Assembly (NCBI GenBank): GCA_031425195.1
Contig: JANPIX010000004.1
Span: forward strand, 1-64,000
Source: JANPIX01 sp031425195
GTDB taxonomy: Bacteria > Pseudomonadota > Alphaproteobacteria > Rhodobacterales > Rhodobacteraceae
DNA: 64,000 nt
Direction of reading: 5' to 3'
Shown: piece by piece, positions 17,409 to 25,478 of the stretch
Layout: each line of letters opens with the position of its first letter
Numbering within the stretch: position 1 is the stretch's first letter
Notes under the pieces: generated by a model
Told to the model about the DNA's origin: nothing
Seen by the model: the letters and a program-made list of their open reading frames with translations, nothing else
The model's database searches: none
Program-made: the position numbers and the translations under genes

Positions 17409-18665
17409 TCAGGGCCGGGGATCATCCTTGTCTATGACGGCACCCACCGCAAGGGCCGAGGCGGTGGGCGACAAGTTGGAATATCCGCCCATTCCGACAG
17501 GTGCCGCCCGCCGGGTCATCCGCCAGGCGGCGTAACCACCCAAGAGCGCAAAGAGCAGGCAGATGAACAGGAAAAATCCGTTGGGACCGACACGGTCCAT
17601 CATCCAGCCGGTTGCAATTGGCCCGAATATGGCGCCAAGGCCGTTCAGAAAGATCAAACCCGCACTTGCCGCGGCCATCTGTTCCTTGCCCAGAAAGTCG
17701 TTGGTATACGCGATCAGCAATGAATACAGCGGGTTGGTGACGCCCCCGAGCAAGAACGACACCCCCAGAAACACCCAGAACGGCAACGCCATGCCCCACG
17801 CCTGCGGCAGCAGCATGAACAGAATCGGCGGCAGCATCGCCACGGCCCCCAACACCGAAAGCGCCAGGATCATGCCGCGCCTGTCCATCCTGTCTGATGC
17901 CCAGCCCACGGGATATTGCAGCACCAGACCGCCCAGATACATCACGCCGACAAAAAGCGAGATTTCGCCCACGCTCAACCCGGACATCGATCCCCAGACC
18001 GACGACATCCCGAACATTGCGGCGAAGATGCCGCCGGTCAGCAACATGCCGATACAGCCAAGCGGCGAGATGCGGAACAGCGCGGCGAAGGACAAACCGC
18101 GCGTCGCCTCGAACGTTGGCGCGGGGGTGGCCGACAACAGGATCGGCATGAACGCCAGCGAAACGAGGACTGACGGGATCACGAACAGGGTGAAATCCGA
18201 AGGATCGGCCACGTTCAGCAAGGCCTGAGATGCCATGATGCCAATCATTTGCACGATCATATAGGCCGACAGCGCCTGCCCCCGAGTCTCGTTCGTTGCC
18301 GTGTTGTTCAGCCAGCTTTCGGCGGTGACATAGATGCCGGAAAAGCAGAACCCGATGATCACGCGCAGGCCGACCCAGACCATCCAGTCGGGCATCACGG
18401 GATACAAGACGAGCACCGCCGAAATCAACGAACCCAAGGCCGAAAAAACCCGCACATGGCCAACCCGGCGGATCATCTGCGGGGCAAGGCGGGAACCGAA
18501 CAGGAAGCCTACGAAATAGCCCGACATCACGAAAGACAGTTGCAGCGTGGTAAACCCCTCAAGATTTCCACGAATGCCAAGGAGTGACCCCTGCACCCCG
18601 TTGCCCACCATCAAAAGCATGACCCCAAGCAACAAGGGCCACGACGTCGCCAGAACCTTCAGCAT
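17409..18665 (-). CDS. MFS transporter (YcaD-like)
   Basis: 418 residues with about 12 hydrophobic segments. The order and motifs (GNGVQGSLLGIRGNLEGF, VMSGYFVGFLFGSRLAPQMI, GFCFSGIYVTAESWLNN, QYPVGWASDRMDRR) resemble the YcaD branch of MFS. The AESWLN segment is typical of that branch. Substrate unknown. GGGGG stands before the ATG. It follows hisI with a 77-base gap that carries a 9-bp inverted repeat, and is followed after 11 bases by the DUF924 gene. Confidence 0.87.
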   Translation of the reverse strand: MLKVLATSWPLLLGVMLLMVGNGVQGSLLGIRGNLEGFTTLQLSFVMSGYFVGFLFGSRLAPQMIRRVGHVRVFSALGSLISAVLVLYPVMPDWMVWVGLRVIIGFCFSGIYVTAESWLNNTATNETRGQALSAYMIVQMIGIMASQALLNVADPSDFTLFVIPSVLVSLAFMPILLSATPAPTFEATRGLSFAALFRISPLGCIGMLLTGGIFAAMFGMSSVWGSMSGLSVGEISLFVGVMYLGGLVLQYPVGWASDRMDRRGMILALSVLGAVAMLPPILFMLLPQAWGMALPFWVFLGVSFLLGGVTNPLYSLLIAYTNDFLGKEQMAAASAGLIFLNGLGAIFGPIATGWMMDRVGPNGFFLFICLLFALLGGYAAWRMTRRAAPVGMGGYSNLSPTASALAVGAVIDKDDPRP

Positions 18666-18679
18666 CGAAACCCCCGCCT

Positions 18680-18723
18680 TTTGCGCCGAACTAGCACAGT
18701 TATCCGATCACAAACGGCGCAAA
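18680..18723. repeat. 9-bp perfect inverted repeat between hisI and the MFS gene
   Basis: TTTGCGCCG (18680-18688) and its exact complement CGGCGCAAA (18715-18723) are separated by 26 bases, all inside the 77-base gap. In RNA it could form a long-looped hairpin just before the MFS ribosome binding site; in DNA it could be an operator. No T run follows, so it is not an intrinsic terminator. Confidence 0.5.
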
Positions 18724-18742
18724 TTCGACGCAACCGGATGCA

Positions 18743-19102
18743 TCAGCGGACAGGCTGCAGGATTTCAACTGCCGATCCATCGCGGACTGCCGTGTAAAAG
18801 CAGGTGCGCCGGTTTGTGTGGCACGCTGGGCCGGTCTGATCGACAAGCACCAGCAGACAATCCTGATCGCAGTCGACACGCATCTCGACAAGCCTTTGCA
18901 CATGACCTGACGATTCACCCTTGACCCAGAAGGCCGCTCTGGAACGGGACCAGTAGGTGACGTTCCCGGTGGCAAGCGTGCGCGCCACCGCCTCGGCGTT
19001 CATCCAGGCCAGCATCAGAACTTCATGGCTGACCGCATCCTGAGCGATCACGGGTAGCAGGCCCCTGTCGTCATACACCAATGTCGCAGGATCAAACGTC
19101 AT
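18743..19102 (-). CDS. hisI: Phosphoribosyl-AMP cyclohydrolase
   Basis: 119 residues, the usual size of the monofunctional enzyme; the HisE domain is absent, as is usual in alphaproteobacteria. It opens the purine ring of phosphoribosyl-AMP in histidine synthesis. Motifs: LMLAWMNAEAVARTLATG, TYWSRSRAAFWVKGESSG, the metal-binding VDCDQDCLLVLV, and the zinc Cys pair in CHTNRRTCFY. The gene is divergent from the IscU-like scaffold gene with 66 bases between starts. No other histidine genes are in the window. Confidence 0.95.
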   Translation of the reverse strand: MTFDPATLVYDDRGLLPVIAQDAVSHEVLMLAWMNAEAVARTLATGNVTYWSRSRAAFWVKGESSGHVQRLVEMRVDCDQDCLLVLVDQTGPACHTNRRTCFYTAVRDGSAVEILQPVR

Positions 19103-19168
19103 GGGCCACCTTTGCTTTGTCCAATCAACCTTCTATCTATGGAACAAATCCAGGCGGGAAAAGGCAGG

Positions 19169-19624
19169 ATGAGCGACAGCGATCTTATCAGGCTTTACTC
19201 GGGGCGTATTCTGGAACTCGCCTCCGACATTCCGCATGTGGGCCGCCTGACCGCGCCGCAGGCAAGCGTGCGTAAACGGTCACCGGTGTGCGGGTCAATG
19301 GTGACTGTCGATGTTGACGTGACCGAAGGGCGCATCGTGCGGTTCGGGCAGGATGTGAAGGCCTGCGCCTTGGGTCAGGCCGCCGCCGCCATCGTGGGAC
19401 GCGCGGCCATCGGCGCCACCGTGGCGCAGCTGGCGCTGGCGCGTGACGCGCTGCGCGCGATGTTGCGTGAAAATGGCCCCGTGCCTGCCGCCCCATTCAA
19501 CGGGTTCGAGGTGTTGATGCCCGCGCGCGATTACAAGAATCGCCATGCCTCTATCCTGCTGAGCATCGAGGCCTTGGCCGAGGCTGCGGAAATGGCCGCG
19601 CAAGGCACCGCAGCACATCCATAA
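19169..19624 (+). CDS. Iron-sulfur cluster assembly scaffold-like protein (IscU/NifU-N type)
   Basis: 151 residues. The fold signature of IscU-like scaffolds is present: N-terminal DLIRLYSGRILELASDIPHV, a first cysteine in RKRSPVCGSMVTVDVDV, and a second in FGQDVKACALGQAAAAIV, followed by a long helical part. The third conserved cysteine of true IscU is missing; the C-terminal part has ARDYKNRHASILL instead. A scaffold or carrier role is therefore inferred. The ATG at 19169 follows AAGGCAGG. The stop overlaps a minus-strand terminator. Confidence 0.75.
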   Translation: MSDSDLIRLYSGRILELASDIPHVGRLTAPQASVRKRSPVCGSMVTVDVDVTEGRIVRFGQDVKACALGQAAAAIVGRAAIGATVAQLALARDALRAMLRENGPVPAAPFNGFEVLMPARDYKNRHASILLSIEALAEAAEMAAQGTAAHP

Positions 19625-19655
19625 AAAAAGACCGCCACTTCGGGTGAAGTGGCGG
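19623..19655 (-). terminator. Intrinsic terminator (minus strand) after the 40-residue peptide gene
   Basis: A 10-bp perfect stem (19632-19641 with 19646-19655), loop GGGT, followed on the minus strand by a run of seven T (complement of 19623-19629). Only the minus strand has the T run, so it ends transcripts arriving from the right. It sits 125 bases past the stop of the small gene at 19780-19902. Confidence 0.88.
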
Positions 19656-19779
19656 CAAGTCGCGGGTCTGACAGGGCAGGAAGGGTGGCAGATCGGGACA
19701 GATTTGCCCCCCTAAAAGACAGACCGCAGGCAAACGGGGAAAGCATCGGCAATCGGACAACCCATTGCAGATGTGGAAT

Positions 19780-19902
19780 TCAGACAAGTCCGGGAAGGCA
19801 CAATCCGGCAAACAACAACGTGAACAGGCAAATCGCACCAACCGCATCTTCGATGGCGGTATCGGCAGTCCGGTTAAGCATCGCCTTTACGTTGTTCAGC
19901 AT
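19780..19902 (-). CDS. 40-residue hydrophobic peptide with LexA-type box, candidate SOS peptide
   Basis: A 40-codon gene with an ideal ribosome binding site (AGGAGGG, 5 bases before the ATG). The product has an amphipathic start (MLNNVKAMLNRTADTAIEDA) and a hydrophobic second half (residues 21-40: VGAICLFTLLF then AGLCLPGLV) long enough for one membrane helix. No family is recognised with certainty. A GTTC-N7-GTTC box lies 56-70 bases upstream and an intrinsic terminator downstream, giving a self-contained unit. The size and topology recall, without visible homology, the SOS-induced division inhibitor SidA of Caulobacter. Between its stop and the terminator I see no further gene. Confidence 0.68.
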   Translation of the reverse strand: MLNNVKAMLNRTADTAIEDAVGAICLFTLLFAGLCLPGLV

Positions 19903-19957
19903 CGCACCCTCCTGTTCATGTTGCTTGATTGTTCTCATACTGTTTACGGTCTGTAAA

Positions 19958-19972
19958 GAACTTTATGGGAAC
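19958..19972 (-). promoter_or_regulatory. LexA-type box upstream of the 40-residue peptide gene
   Basis: On the minus strand GTTC-N7-GTTC (spacer CCATAAA), an exact match to the alphaproteobacterial SOS box and in the same orientation and distance as the uvrA box in this window. It lies between the recG stop and the small gene. A third GTTC follows 6 bases further upstream and does not fit the spacing. Confidence 0.6.
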
Positions 19973-19995
19973 AAATCGGAACAAAGAAGGATTTC

Positions 19996-22083
19996 TTACC
20001 CGACCGCAATCAGGCGGATCGCCTGATCCTGATCCAGCAACCAAAGCAGGTGCCGCGCGGCACGGCCCCGATCAGTGGTCAAATCCGGGTCGAGCGTCAG
20101 CAAGCCGCGCGCGTCACTTTGGGCCAGTGCCATCAGGGCCGACTGTCGTTCAAGGTCTGCCACCCGGAAACGCGGCAAGCCGGACTGTGCGGTCCCGATC
20201 AGATCGCCCGCGCCCCGCATCGCCAGATCTTCTTCGGCGATGCGAAATCCGTCTTCGGTGTCGCGCAGCGTCTGCAGGCGGCGGCGTCCGGTTTCGGAAA
20301 GCGGGCCCTGATACATCAGCAGGCAAGTTGACTGTGCCGCACCGCGCCCCACCCTTCCCCGCAACTGGTGCAACTGGGCCAGACCGAAAATCTCGGCCCG
20401 TTCCACCACCATTATGCTGGCATTGGGCACGTTGACCCCCACTTCGATCACGGTCGTGGCCACCAGAACCGACGTCCTGCCCGAACTGAATGCGGCCATC
20501 GCCGCATCTTTTTCGGCGGGCGGCATCTGCCCGTGTACCAGCCCAACGCGCCCGTCGCCAAGTGCCGCGCGCAGGGCGGCAAAGCGGGCCTCGGCGCTTG
20601 CGTAATCAAGCACTTCGCTGTCTTCGACAAGGGGGCAGACCCAGTAGGCCTGCCTGCCCTCGGCCAAGGCCGCGCGAAGATGATCGACCACCTCGTCCAT
20701 CCGCGCCGTGGAAATCAGCGCCGTCTTTACCGCTTTGCGGCCTGCGGGTTTTTCATCCAGAACCGACACGTCCATATCGCCATAACTTGCCAACGCAAGA
20801 CTGCGGGGAATGGGCGTTGCGGTCATCACCAGAACATCGGCAGCAAGGCCCTTTGCGCCAAGCTCCATCCGCTGTGCCACGCCAAACCGGTGCTGTTCGT
20901 CGACCACGGCAAGGCGAAGATCGTGGAAATGGACGTCCTTCTGGAACACCGCATGGGTGCCGATCAGCACCTGAAGGTCGCCCTGCTGCAAACGGCGCAG
21001 TTTGGCCGCGCGTTCGGCCCCCTTGTCGCGGCCTGTCAAAAGCGCGATGCGGACGCCTGCCACCTCGGCCAAGGGGCCAAGGCTTTCCATATGCTGCCGG
21101 GCCAGAATTTCGGTCGGGGCCATCAGCACCCCCTGCCCCCCCGCCTCGGCTGCGATCAGCAGCGCAAGAAAGGCAACCAGCGTCTTTCCCGACCCCACAT
21201 CGCCTTGCAGCAACCGGTTCATGCGCTGCCCCGATGCCATGTCGCCCGCAATTTCCGCCACCGCCCGCCTTTGCGCGCCGGTGGCCTGATAGGGCAGGCT
21301 TTGCAGGACGCGCGATTGCAGTTCACCCGTTCCACAGGTTGAAACGCCCTTGCCCCGCTTGAGCGAACTGCGCGCCAAGGCAAGGGTCAACTGATGCGCA
21401 AACAGTTCGTCATAGGCCAACCTTGCGCGGGCGGGTGTGGTTGGCGCGAGATCAACCTGATCCGCAGGCTGATGCGCGGCCAGAACCGCGGCTTTCCAAT
21501 CCGGCCACCCTTCACGAGCCTTCAGGGGGCCGTCGATCCATTCCGCCAGATCCGGTGACCGCGCCATCGCCCCCGCCGCGGCACGGGAAATCTGTTTTTG
21601 CGTGACACCCGCCGCCAGCGGATAGACGGGTTCGAACCCCGGCAATTCGCCCGCCTCTTCCGGGCGCAGCACATGGTCGGGGTGGGTCATCTGGGCAATT
21701 CCGTCAAACAATTCCACCCGGCCCGAGATGACCCGGCGCTGGCCGGTGGGAAGAAGTTTTGCCAGATAGTCGCCCTTCACATGAAAATAGACCAGTTGAA
21801 ACTCCAGCAGGCTGTCGCGCACCATGATGCGGTAGGGGCGGCCCCGTGTCTTGGGCGGAAGATGCATGCCCACTGTCACCTCTACTGTCACCACACCGGG
21901 CAGAGGCACCTCGCGGACGGATGCCTTGCGCGATCTGTCGACGCCGGAATGGGGCAGCAGATACAAAAGGTCCTTCGGCCGCCTGATGCCCAGGGCTTCG
22001 AACGCCTTGGCGGTCTTTTCGCCCACGCCTTCCAGCGTATCCAAGCCAGCAAACAGCGGAAACAGGGCCTCCGGGCGGCTCAT
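19996..22083 (-). CDS. recG: ATP-dependent DNA helicase RecG
   Basis: 695 residues, normal. RecG remodels stalled replication forks and branch-migrates Holliday junctions. An N-terminal wedge/OB domain (about 1-230) precedes two helicase lobes. Walker A is GDVGSGKT, motif Ia MAPTEILARQH, motif II DEQHRFG, motif III VMTATPIPRSLAL, motif V VATTVIEVGVNVPNA, and motif VI QLRGRVGRG. The gene overlaps ligA by 4 bases (ATGA), so translation is probably coupled. The next feature downstream on the same strand is the LexA-box peptide gene. Confidence 0.97.
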   Translation of the reverse strand: MSRPEALFPLFAGLDTLEGVGEKTAKAFEALGIRRPKDLLYLLPHSGVDRSRKASVREVPLPGVVTVEVTVGMHLPPKTRGRPYRIMVRDSLLEFQLVYFHVKGDYLAKLLPTGQRRVISGRVELFDGIAQMTHPDHVLRPEEAGELPGFEPVYPLAAGVTQKQISRAAAGAMARSPDLAEWIDGPLKAREGWPDWKAAVLAAHQPADQVDLAPTTPARARLAYDELFAHQLTLALARSSLKRGKGVSTCGTGELQSRVLQSLPYQATGAQRRAVAEIAGDMASGQRMNRLLQGDVGSGKTLVAFLALLIAAEAGGQGVLMAPTEILARQHMESLGPLAEVAGVRIALLTGRDKGAERAAKLRRLQQGDLQVLIGTHAVFQKDVHFHDLRLAVVDEQHRFGVAQRMELGAKGLAADVLVMTATPIPRSLALASYGDMDVSVLDEKPAGRKAVKTALISTARMDEVVDHLRAALAEGRQAYWVCPLVEDSEVLDYASAEARFAALRAALGDGRVGLVHGQMPPAEKDAAMAAFSSGRTSVLVATTVIEVGVNVPNASIMVVERAEIFGLAQLHQLRGRVGRGAAQSTCLLMYQGPLSETGRRRLQTLRDTEDGFRIAEEDLAMRGAGDLIGTAQSGLPRFRVADLERQSALMALAQSDARGLLTLDPDLTTDRGRAARHLLWLLDQDQAIRLIAVG

Positions 22084-24203
22084 GCCTGACCGATCAGGGC
22101 AAGCCAGGCGTCTTCGTCGATGACTGTGATCCCCAAACGGGCGGCATCCTTGGCCTTTGACCCGGCCCCCGGCCCGGCCACGAGCAGATCAGTCTTGGCG
22201 CTGACCGAGCCTGCCACTTTGGCCCCCAGCTTTTCCGCCGTGACCTTCGCCTCGGCCCGTGTCATCTTTTCCAGACTGCCGGTGAACACGACGGTCTTGC
22301 CCAGAACAGGGCTGTCGGTCACCACGCGGCCCACGGCATCCTGCACATCCAGATGGGCCACCAGCGCATCAATCGCCGCGCGTTCGGCGGGCTGTTGAAA
22401 CGTGGCCACAACCGACGCGGCCAGAACTTCGCCCACCCCGTCAATCGCCGTCAGTTCGGCCCATTCCGGCCCGGCACCGATGACGGCCCCCGTCGCCGCC
22501 GCCTCGAACGCCGCCCAGCTGCCGTAATGGTTGGCCAACAGCGCGGCGGAACTTTCCCCGACATGGCGGATCCCAAGCGCAAAGATCAGCCGGCCAAGGG
22601 AAATCTTGCGCCGCGCTTCGATGGCGGCAAACAGATTTGACACGGATCGTTCGCCAAAACCTTCGCGGTTCTTCATCTTTTGCAACGGGTTGGCGGCATC
22701 GCGGGCGGCCAGCGTAAAGATGTCCGCCGGGGTTTTTACCGGCAGGATCGGATCGTGATACAGCATTTCGATCTGCTTTGCGCCTAAGCCTTCGATGTCA
22801 AAGGCCCCGCGCGATACAAAGTGCTTCAGACGCTCTACCGCTTGTGCCGGGCAGATCAGGCCGCCCGTACAGCGGCGCACCGCGTCGCCGGGTTCCCGCA
22901 GCGCGTCAGACCCGCATTGCGGGCAAAGATGCGGAAAGACATAGGGCACAGCACCCGCCGGACGCAGCGAAAGATCGACGTCGGCCACTTTCGGGATCAC
23001 GTCACCTGCCCGGTAGACCTGTACCCAGTCGCCGATGCGGATATCCTTGCCGCCACGGATGGGCGCGCCCTTGCTGTCACGCCCCTGAATGTAATCTTCG
23101 TTGTGCAAGGTGGCATTGGCCACCACGACGCCCCCCACTGTTACCGGCTGCAACCGCGCGACGGGGGACAGGGCACCCGTACGCCCGACCTGAATGTCGA
23201 TGCCCGTCAACCGCGTCCAGGCAAGTTCGGCGGGGAACTTGTGCGCAATCGCCCAGCGGGGGGTGGTGGACCGGAATCCAAGGCGCGCCTGAAGGGCAAG
23301 GTCGTTCACCTTGTAGACCACCCCGTCGATGTCATAGCCAAGCGTGGCGCGCTGAACCTCGATCCGGCGGTATTGCGCCACCATAGCCTCGGCACTGTCA
23401 CAACGTTCGGTCAGGGGGTTGGTCTGAAACCCAAGGGCGCGCAGGCGCGTAATGGCCCCGAACTGCGTGTCGGACAGGGGTTCGGAAACGGCACCCCAGG
23501 CATAGGCAAAAAACCGGAGCGGACGCTGCGCCGTGATGCGGGGGTCAAGTTGGCGCAAGGACCCTGCCGCCGCATTGCGCGGGTTGGCAAAGGTCCGCCC
23601 CCCGATTGCAGTCTGGCGCGCGTTCAGGGCGGCAAAGTCTGCGTGGGACATATAAACCTCGCCGCGCACTTCCAGCACGTCAGGCGCCCCGGCAAGCGTT
23701 TGCGGAATGTCGGCAAGGGTTCGCGCGTTTTCGGTTACGTTTTCACCGGTTTCACCGTCGCCGCGCGTTGCCGCCTGCACAAGGACCCCGCTTTCATAGC
23801 GGAGCGACAGGGAAAGACCGTCAATCTTTGGCTCGGCCGTAAAGACAATCGGGCCGGAATTGCCCAGAAACTTGTGGACACGTTCTTCGAATTCCGCGAT
23901 GTCCGCATCTGCGAACGCGTTTTCAAGCGACAGCATCCGCACCGAATGGATGACTTTCGAAAAGGTTTCCGACGGCCCCGCCCCAACAACGTCACTGGGG
24001 CTGTCGGCTCGCTTTAGCCGGGGAAACCGCGCCTCGATCGCGGCATTGCGGCGCTTGAGCGTGTCATAGTCCGCATCCGGAATTTCGGGCGCATCAAGGC
24101 TGTGATATGCCGTGTTCGCCGAAGCCAGAAGATCCGCAAGCCGGGCCAGTTCGGCCAGTGCTTCGATTTCCGTCAGATCGTCCACCGGTTTTACGCTGGT
24201 CAT
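22080..24203 (-). CDS. ligA: NAD-dependent DNA ligase
   Basis: 707 residues. It seals nicks during replication and repair using NAD+. The adenylated lysine is Lys126 in AEPKIDGLSLSL. The nucleotidyltransferase core, OB domain (GRTGALSPVARLQPV), four-Cys zinc finger (HLCPQCGSDALREPG followed by CTGGLICPAQ), helix-hairpin-helix region and C-terminal BRCT domain (GKTVVFTGSLEKMTRAEA) are all present. The ATG at 24203 follows GGGGGTGACG; a GTG five codons upstream is also in frame. It overlaps recG by 4 bases and lies 56 bases downstream of ctrA. Confidence 0.97.
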   Translation of the reverse strand: MTSVKPVDDLTEIEALAELARLADLLASANTAYHSLDAPEIPDADYDTLKRRNAAIEARFPRLKRADSPSDVVGAGPSETFSKVIHSVRMLSLENAFADADIAEFEERVHKFLGNSGPIVFTAEPKIDGLSLSLRYESGVLVQAATRGDGETGENVTENARTLADIPQTLAGAPDVLEVRGEVYMSHADFAALNARQTAIGGRTFANPRNAAAGSLRQLDPRITAQRPLRFFAYAWGAVSEPLSDTQFGAITRLRALGFQTNPLTERCDSAEAMVAQYRRIEVQRATLGYDIDGVVYKVNDLALQARLGFRSTTPRWAIAHKFPAELAWTRLTGIDIQVGRTGALSPVARLQPVTVGGVVVANATLHNEDYIQGRDSKGAPIRGGKDIRIGDWVQVYRAGDVIPKVADVDLSLRPAGAVPYVFPHLCPQCGSDALREPGDAVRRCTGGLICPAQAVERLKHFVSRGAFDIEGLGAKQIEMLYHDPILPVKTPADIFTLAARDAANPLQKMKNREGFGERSVSNLFAAIEARRKISLGRLIFALGIRHVGESSAALLANHYGSWAAFEAAATGAVIGAGPEWAELTAIDGVGEVLAASVVATFQQPAERAAIDALVAHLDVQDAVGRVVTDSPVLGKTVVFTGSLEKMTRAEAKVTAEKLGAKVAGSVSAKTDLLVAGPGAGSKAKDAARLGITVIDEDAWLALIGQA

Positions 24204-24259
24204 CGTCACCCCCGCCACGTCGCCCGTCAGGTTTAGGCAACAGGCGGGGGAAGGTAAAG

Positions 24260-24973
24260 TCAGGCGCCGATGGCAAGCCGATGTTCCGTTTCCACCGCGA
24301 CAGGATCACGCAGCACATAGCCACGCCCCCAGACGGTTTCAATATAGTTTTGCCCGCCCGTCGCCTCGGCCAGTTTCTTGCGCAGTTTGCAGATGAACAC
24401 GTCGATGATCTTGAGTTCCGGTTCGTCCATGCCGCCATACAGATGGTTGAGGAACATTTCCTTGGTCAGTGTCGTGCCCTTGCGCAAAGAAAGAAGTTCA
24501 AGCATCTGATATTCCTTGCCCGTCAGACGGACGGTCTTGGCGTCCACGTCGACGGTTTTGGCATCAAGATTGACATTGACCTTTCCGGTCCGGATCATCG
24601 ACTGCGAATGTCCCTTGGACCGCCGGATGATCGCATGGATGCGCGCCACGAGTTCTTCGCGGTGAAAGGGTTTGGTCAGGTAATCGTCCGCACCAAAGCC
24701 GAAGCCCTTGATCTTGCTTTCCGTATCATCTGCGCCTGACAGGATCAGGATCGGTGTCGACACCTTGGCCAGCCGCAACTGACGCAGCACTTCATGCCCG
24801 CTCATGTCCGGAAGGTTCAGGTCAAGCAGGATCAGGTCGTAATCATAAAGCTTTGCGAGATCGATGCCGTCTTCGCCAAGGTCGGTGCAATATACATTCA
24901 GGTTCGCGTGGGTCAGCATGAGTTCGATGCTGCGCGATGTTGTCGGATCGTCTTCCACCAGTAAGATACGCAT
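24260..24973 (-). CDS. ctrA: Cell cycle response regulator CtrA
   Basis: 237 residues. OmpR-type response regulator: receiver domain 1-120 with the phospho-acceptor Asp51 in LILLDLNLPDMSG, Asp8/Asp9 in the acidic pocket and Lys in YLTKPF; then an OmpR/PhoB winged helix. The sequence VWGRGYVLRDP and MFLNHLYGGMDEPELKIIDV are characteristic of CtrA. In Rhodobacterales CtrA controls motility, gene transfer agent and cell-division traits instead of being essential. The C-terminus ends in IGA, not the Ala-Ala of the Caulobacter ClpXP degron. I chose the ATG at 24973 (MRILLVEDDP). CtrA-like half-sites lie upstream. Confidence 0.96.
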   Translation of the reverse strand: MRILLVEDDPTTSRSIELMLTHANLNVYCTDLGEDGIDLAKLYDYDLILLDLNLPDMSGHEVLRQLRLAKVSTPILILSGADDTESKIKGFGFGADDYLTKPFHREELVARIHAIIRRSKGHSQSMIRTGKVNVNLDAKTVDVDAKTVRLTGKEYQMLELLSLRKGTTLTKEMFLNHLYGGMDEPELKIIDVFICKLRKKLAEATGGQNYIETVWGRGYVLRDPVAVETEHRLAIGA

Positions 24974-24998
24974 TTGGTCCCTCGCCACTGTAATCGTC

Positions 24999-25026
24999 GT
25001 TAACAGCATGGCGCATCAATGGTTAA
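24999..25026 (-). promoter_or_regulatory. CtrA-like sites in the ctrA promoter
   Basis: On the minus strand TTAACCAT (25019-25026) is an exact copy of the 8-base CtrA half-site described in Caulobacter. A second GTTAAC palindrome lies at 24999-25004. The two TTAA elements are 19 bases apart, so they do not form the classical TTAA-N7-TTAA box. Both are 26-53 bases before the ctrA start, suiting autoregulation. Confidence 0.5.
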
Positions 25027-25064
25027 CTGCTCGTTACTGTGGCATGGGCAATGCATAAAACAAT

Positions 25065-25343
25065 CTAAAGCTGTCTGTATTTTTGCAGCGCCGTCACTTT
25101 CAACGCATTTTCGCCATGATTTGCCACGGCGTCTTTCCACAACGCGAATTCCTCCGCAGACAGGGCGTATCTTTCCAACGCTTCCGTCTCGGCGATCAGG
25201 CCGTAAATCACTGCCTTGACCACAACTGCCTTGCGGCTGGCCACCCAGCGACGCGTGTCGTCAGGGGGAAGGTCCGCGCGTGACAGGTGGCTGCCATCCG
25301 GCAGGGTGATCTGGCGCGGGCCGTCCACTTTCTTCAGAAACAT
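25065..25343 (-). CDS. sciP: CtrA inhibitor SciP (DUF1153)
   Basis: 92 residues, typical of SciP. The helical core (DDTRRWVASRKAVVVKAVIY, then EALERYALSAEEFALWKDAV) is a helix-turn-helix-like fold; the N-terminal MFLKKVDGPRQITLPDG is highly characteristic of DUF1153. SciP binds CtrA and blocks its recruitment of RNA polymerase, closing the CtrA transcriptional window. The ATG at 25343 is the family start; the in-frame extension to 25433 is not. It lies 91 bases upstream of ctrA on the same strand. Confidence 0.93.
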   Translation of the reverse strand: MFLKKVDGPRQITLPDGSHLSRADLPPDDTRRWVASRKAVVVKAVIYGLIAETEALERYALSAEEFALWKDAVANHGENALKVTALQKYRQL

Positions 25344-25392
25344 GACTTGATCCCTTTTTTCCACCAATGCCGGAAAGCTTGCCTGATCAGAC

Positions 25393-25407
25393 TTAATCAA
25401 GCGTAAA
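25393..25407. promoter_or_regulatory. Imperfect CtrA box upstream of sciP
   Basis: TTAA-N7-TAAA (plus strand; TTTA-N7-TTAA on the minus strand) matches the CtrA consensus TTAA-N7-TTAA at 7 of 8 positions. It lies 50-64 bases before the sciP start. In Caulobacter CtrA activates sciP, so the placement makes sense, but one motif by eye is weak proof. Confidence 0.45.
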
Positions 25408-25478
25408 ATGCGGGGGTTGAGGATGCATTGCATTTTCCTATATTACCCGACCATTCCGAAACCGATGGACCCTGCCCC

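Noticed and set aside
18690..18714. Resemblance of the loop between the hisI-MFS repeat arms to a lac operator
   Set aside because: The similarity is to a short central part only, with no symmetric second half and no LacI-type gene nearby.
19656..19779. A 17-codon frame (MGCPIADAFPV...) downstream of the 40-residue peptide
   Set aside because: No ribosome binding site and no coding-like pattern; treated as untranslated trailer.
19969..19982. A second GAAC-GAAC pair beside the LexA-type box
   Set aside because: The spacer is 6 bases, not the 7 required by the alphaproteobacterial SOS consensus. Only the pair at 19958-19972 fits.
25000..25026. Two TTAA elements in the ctrA leader as a classical full CtrA box
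   Set aside because: They are 19 bases apart, not 7. Only the TTAACCAT half-site was kept.
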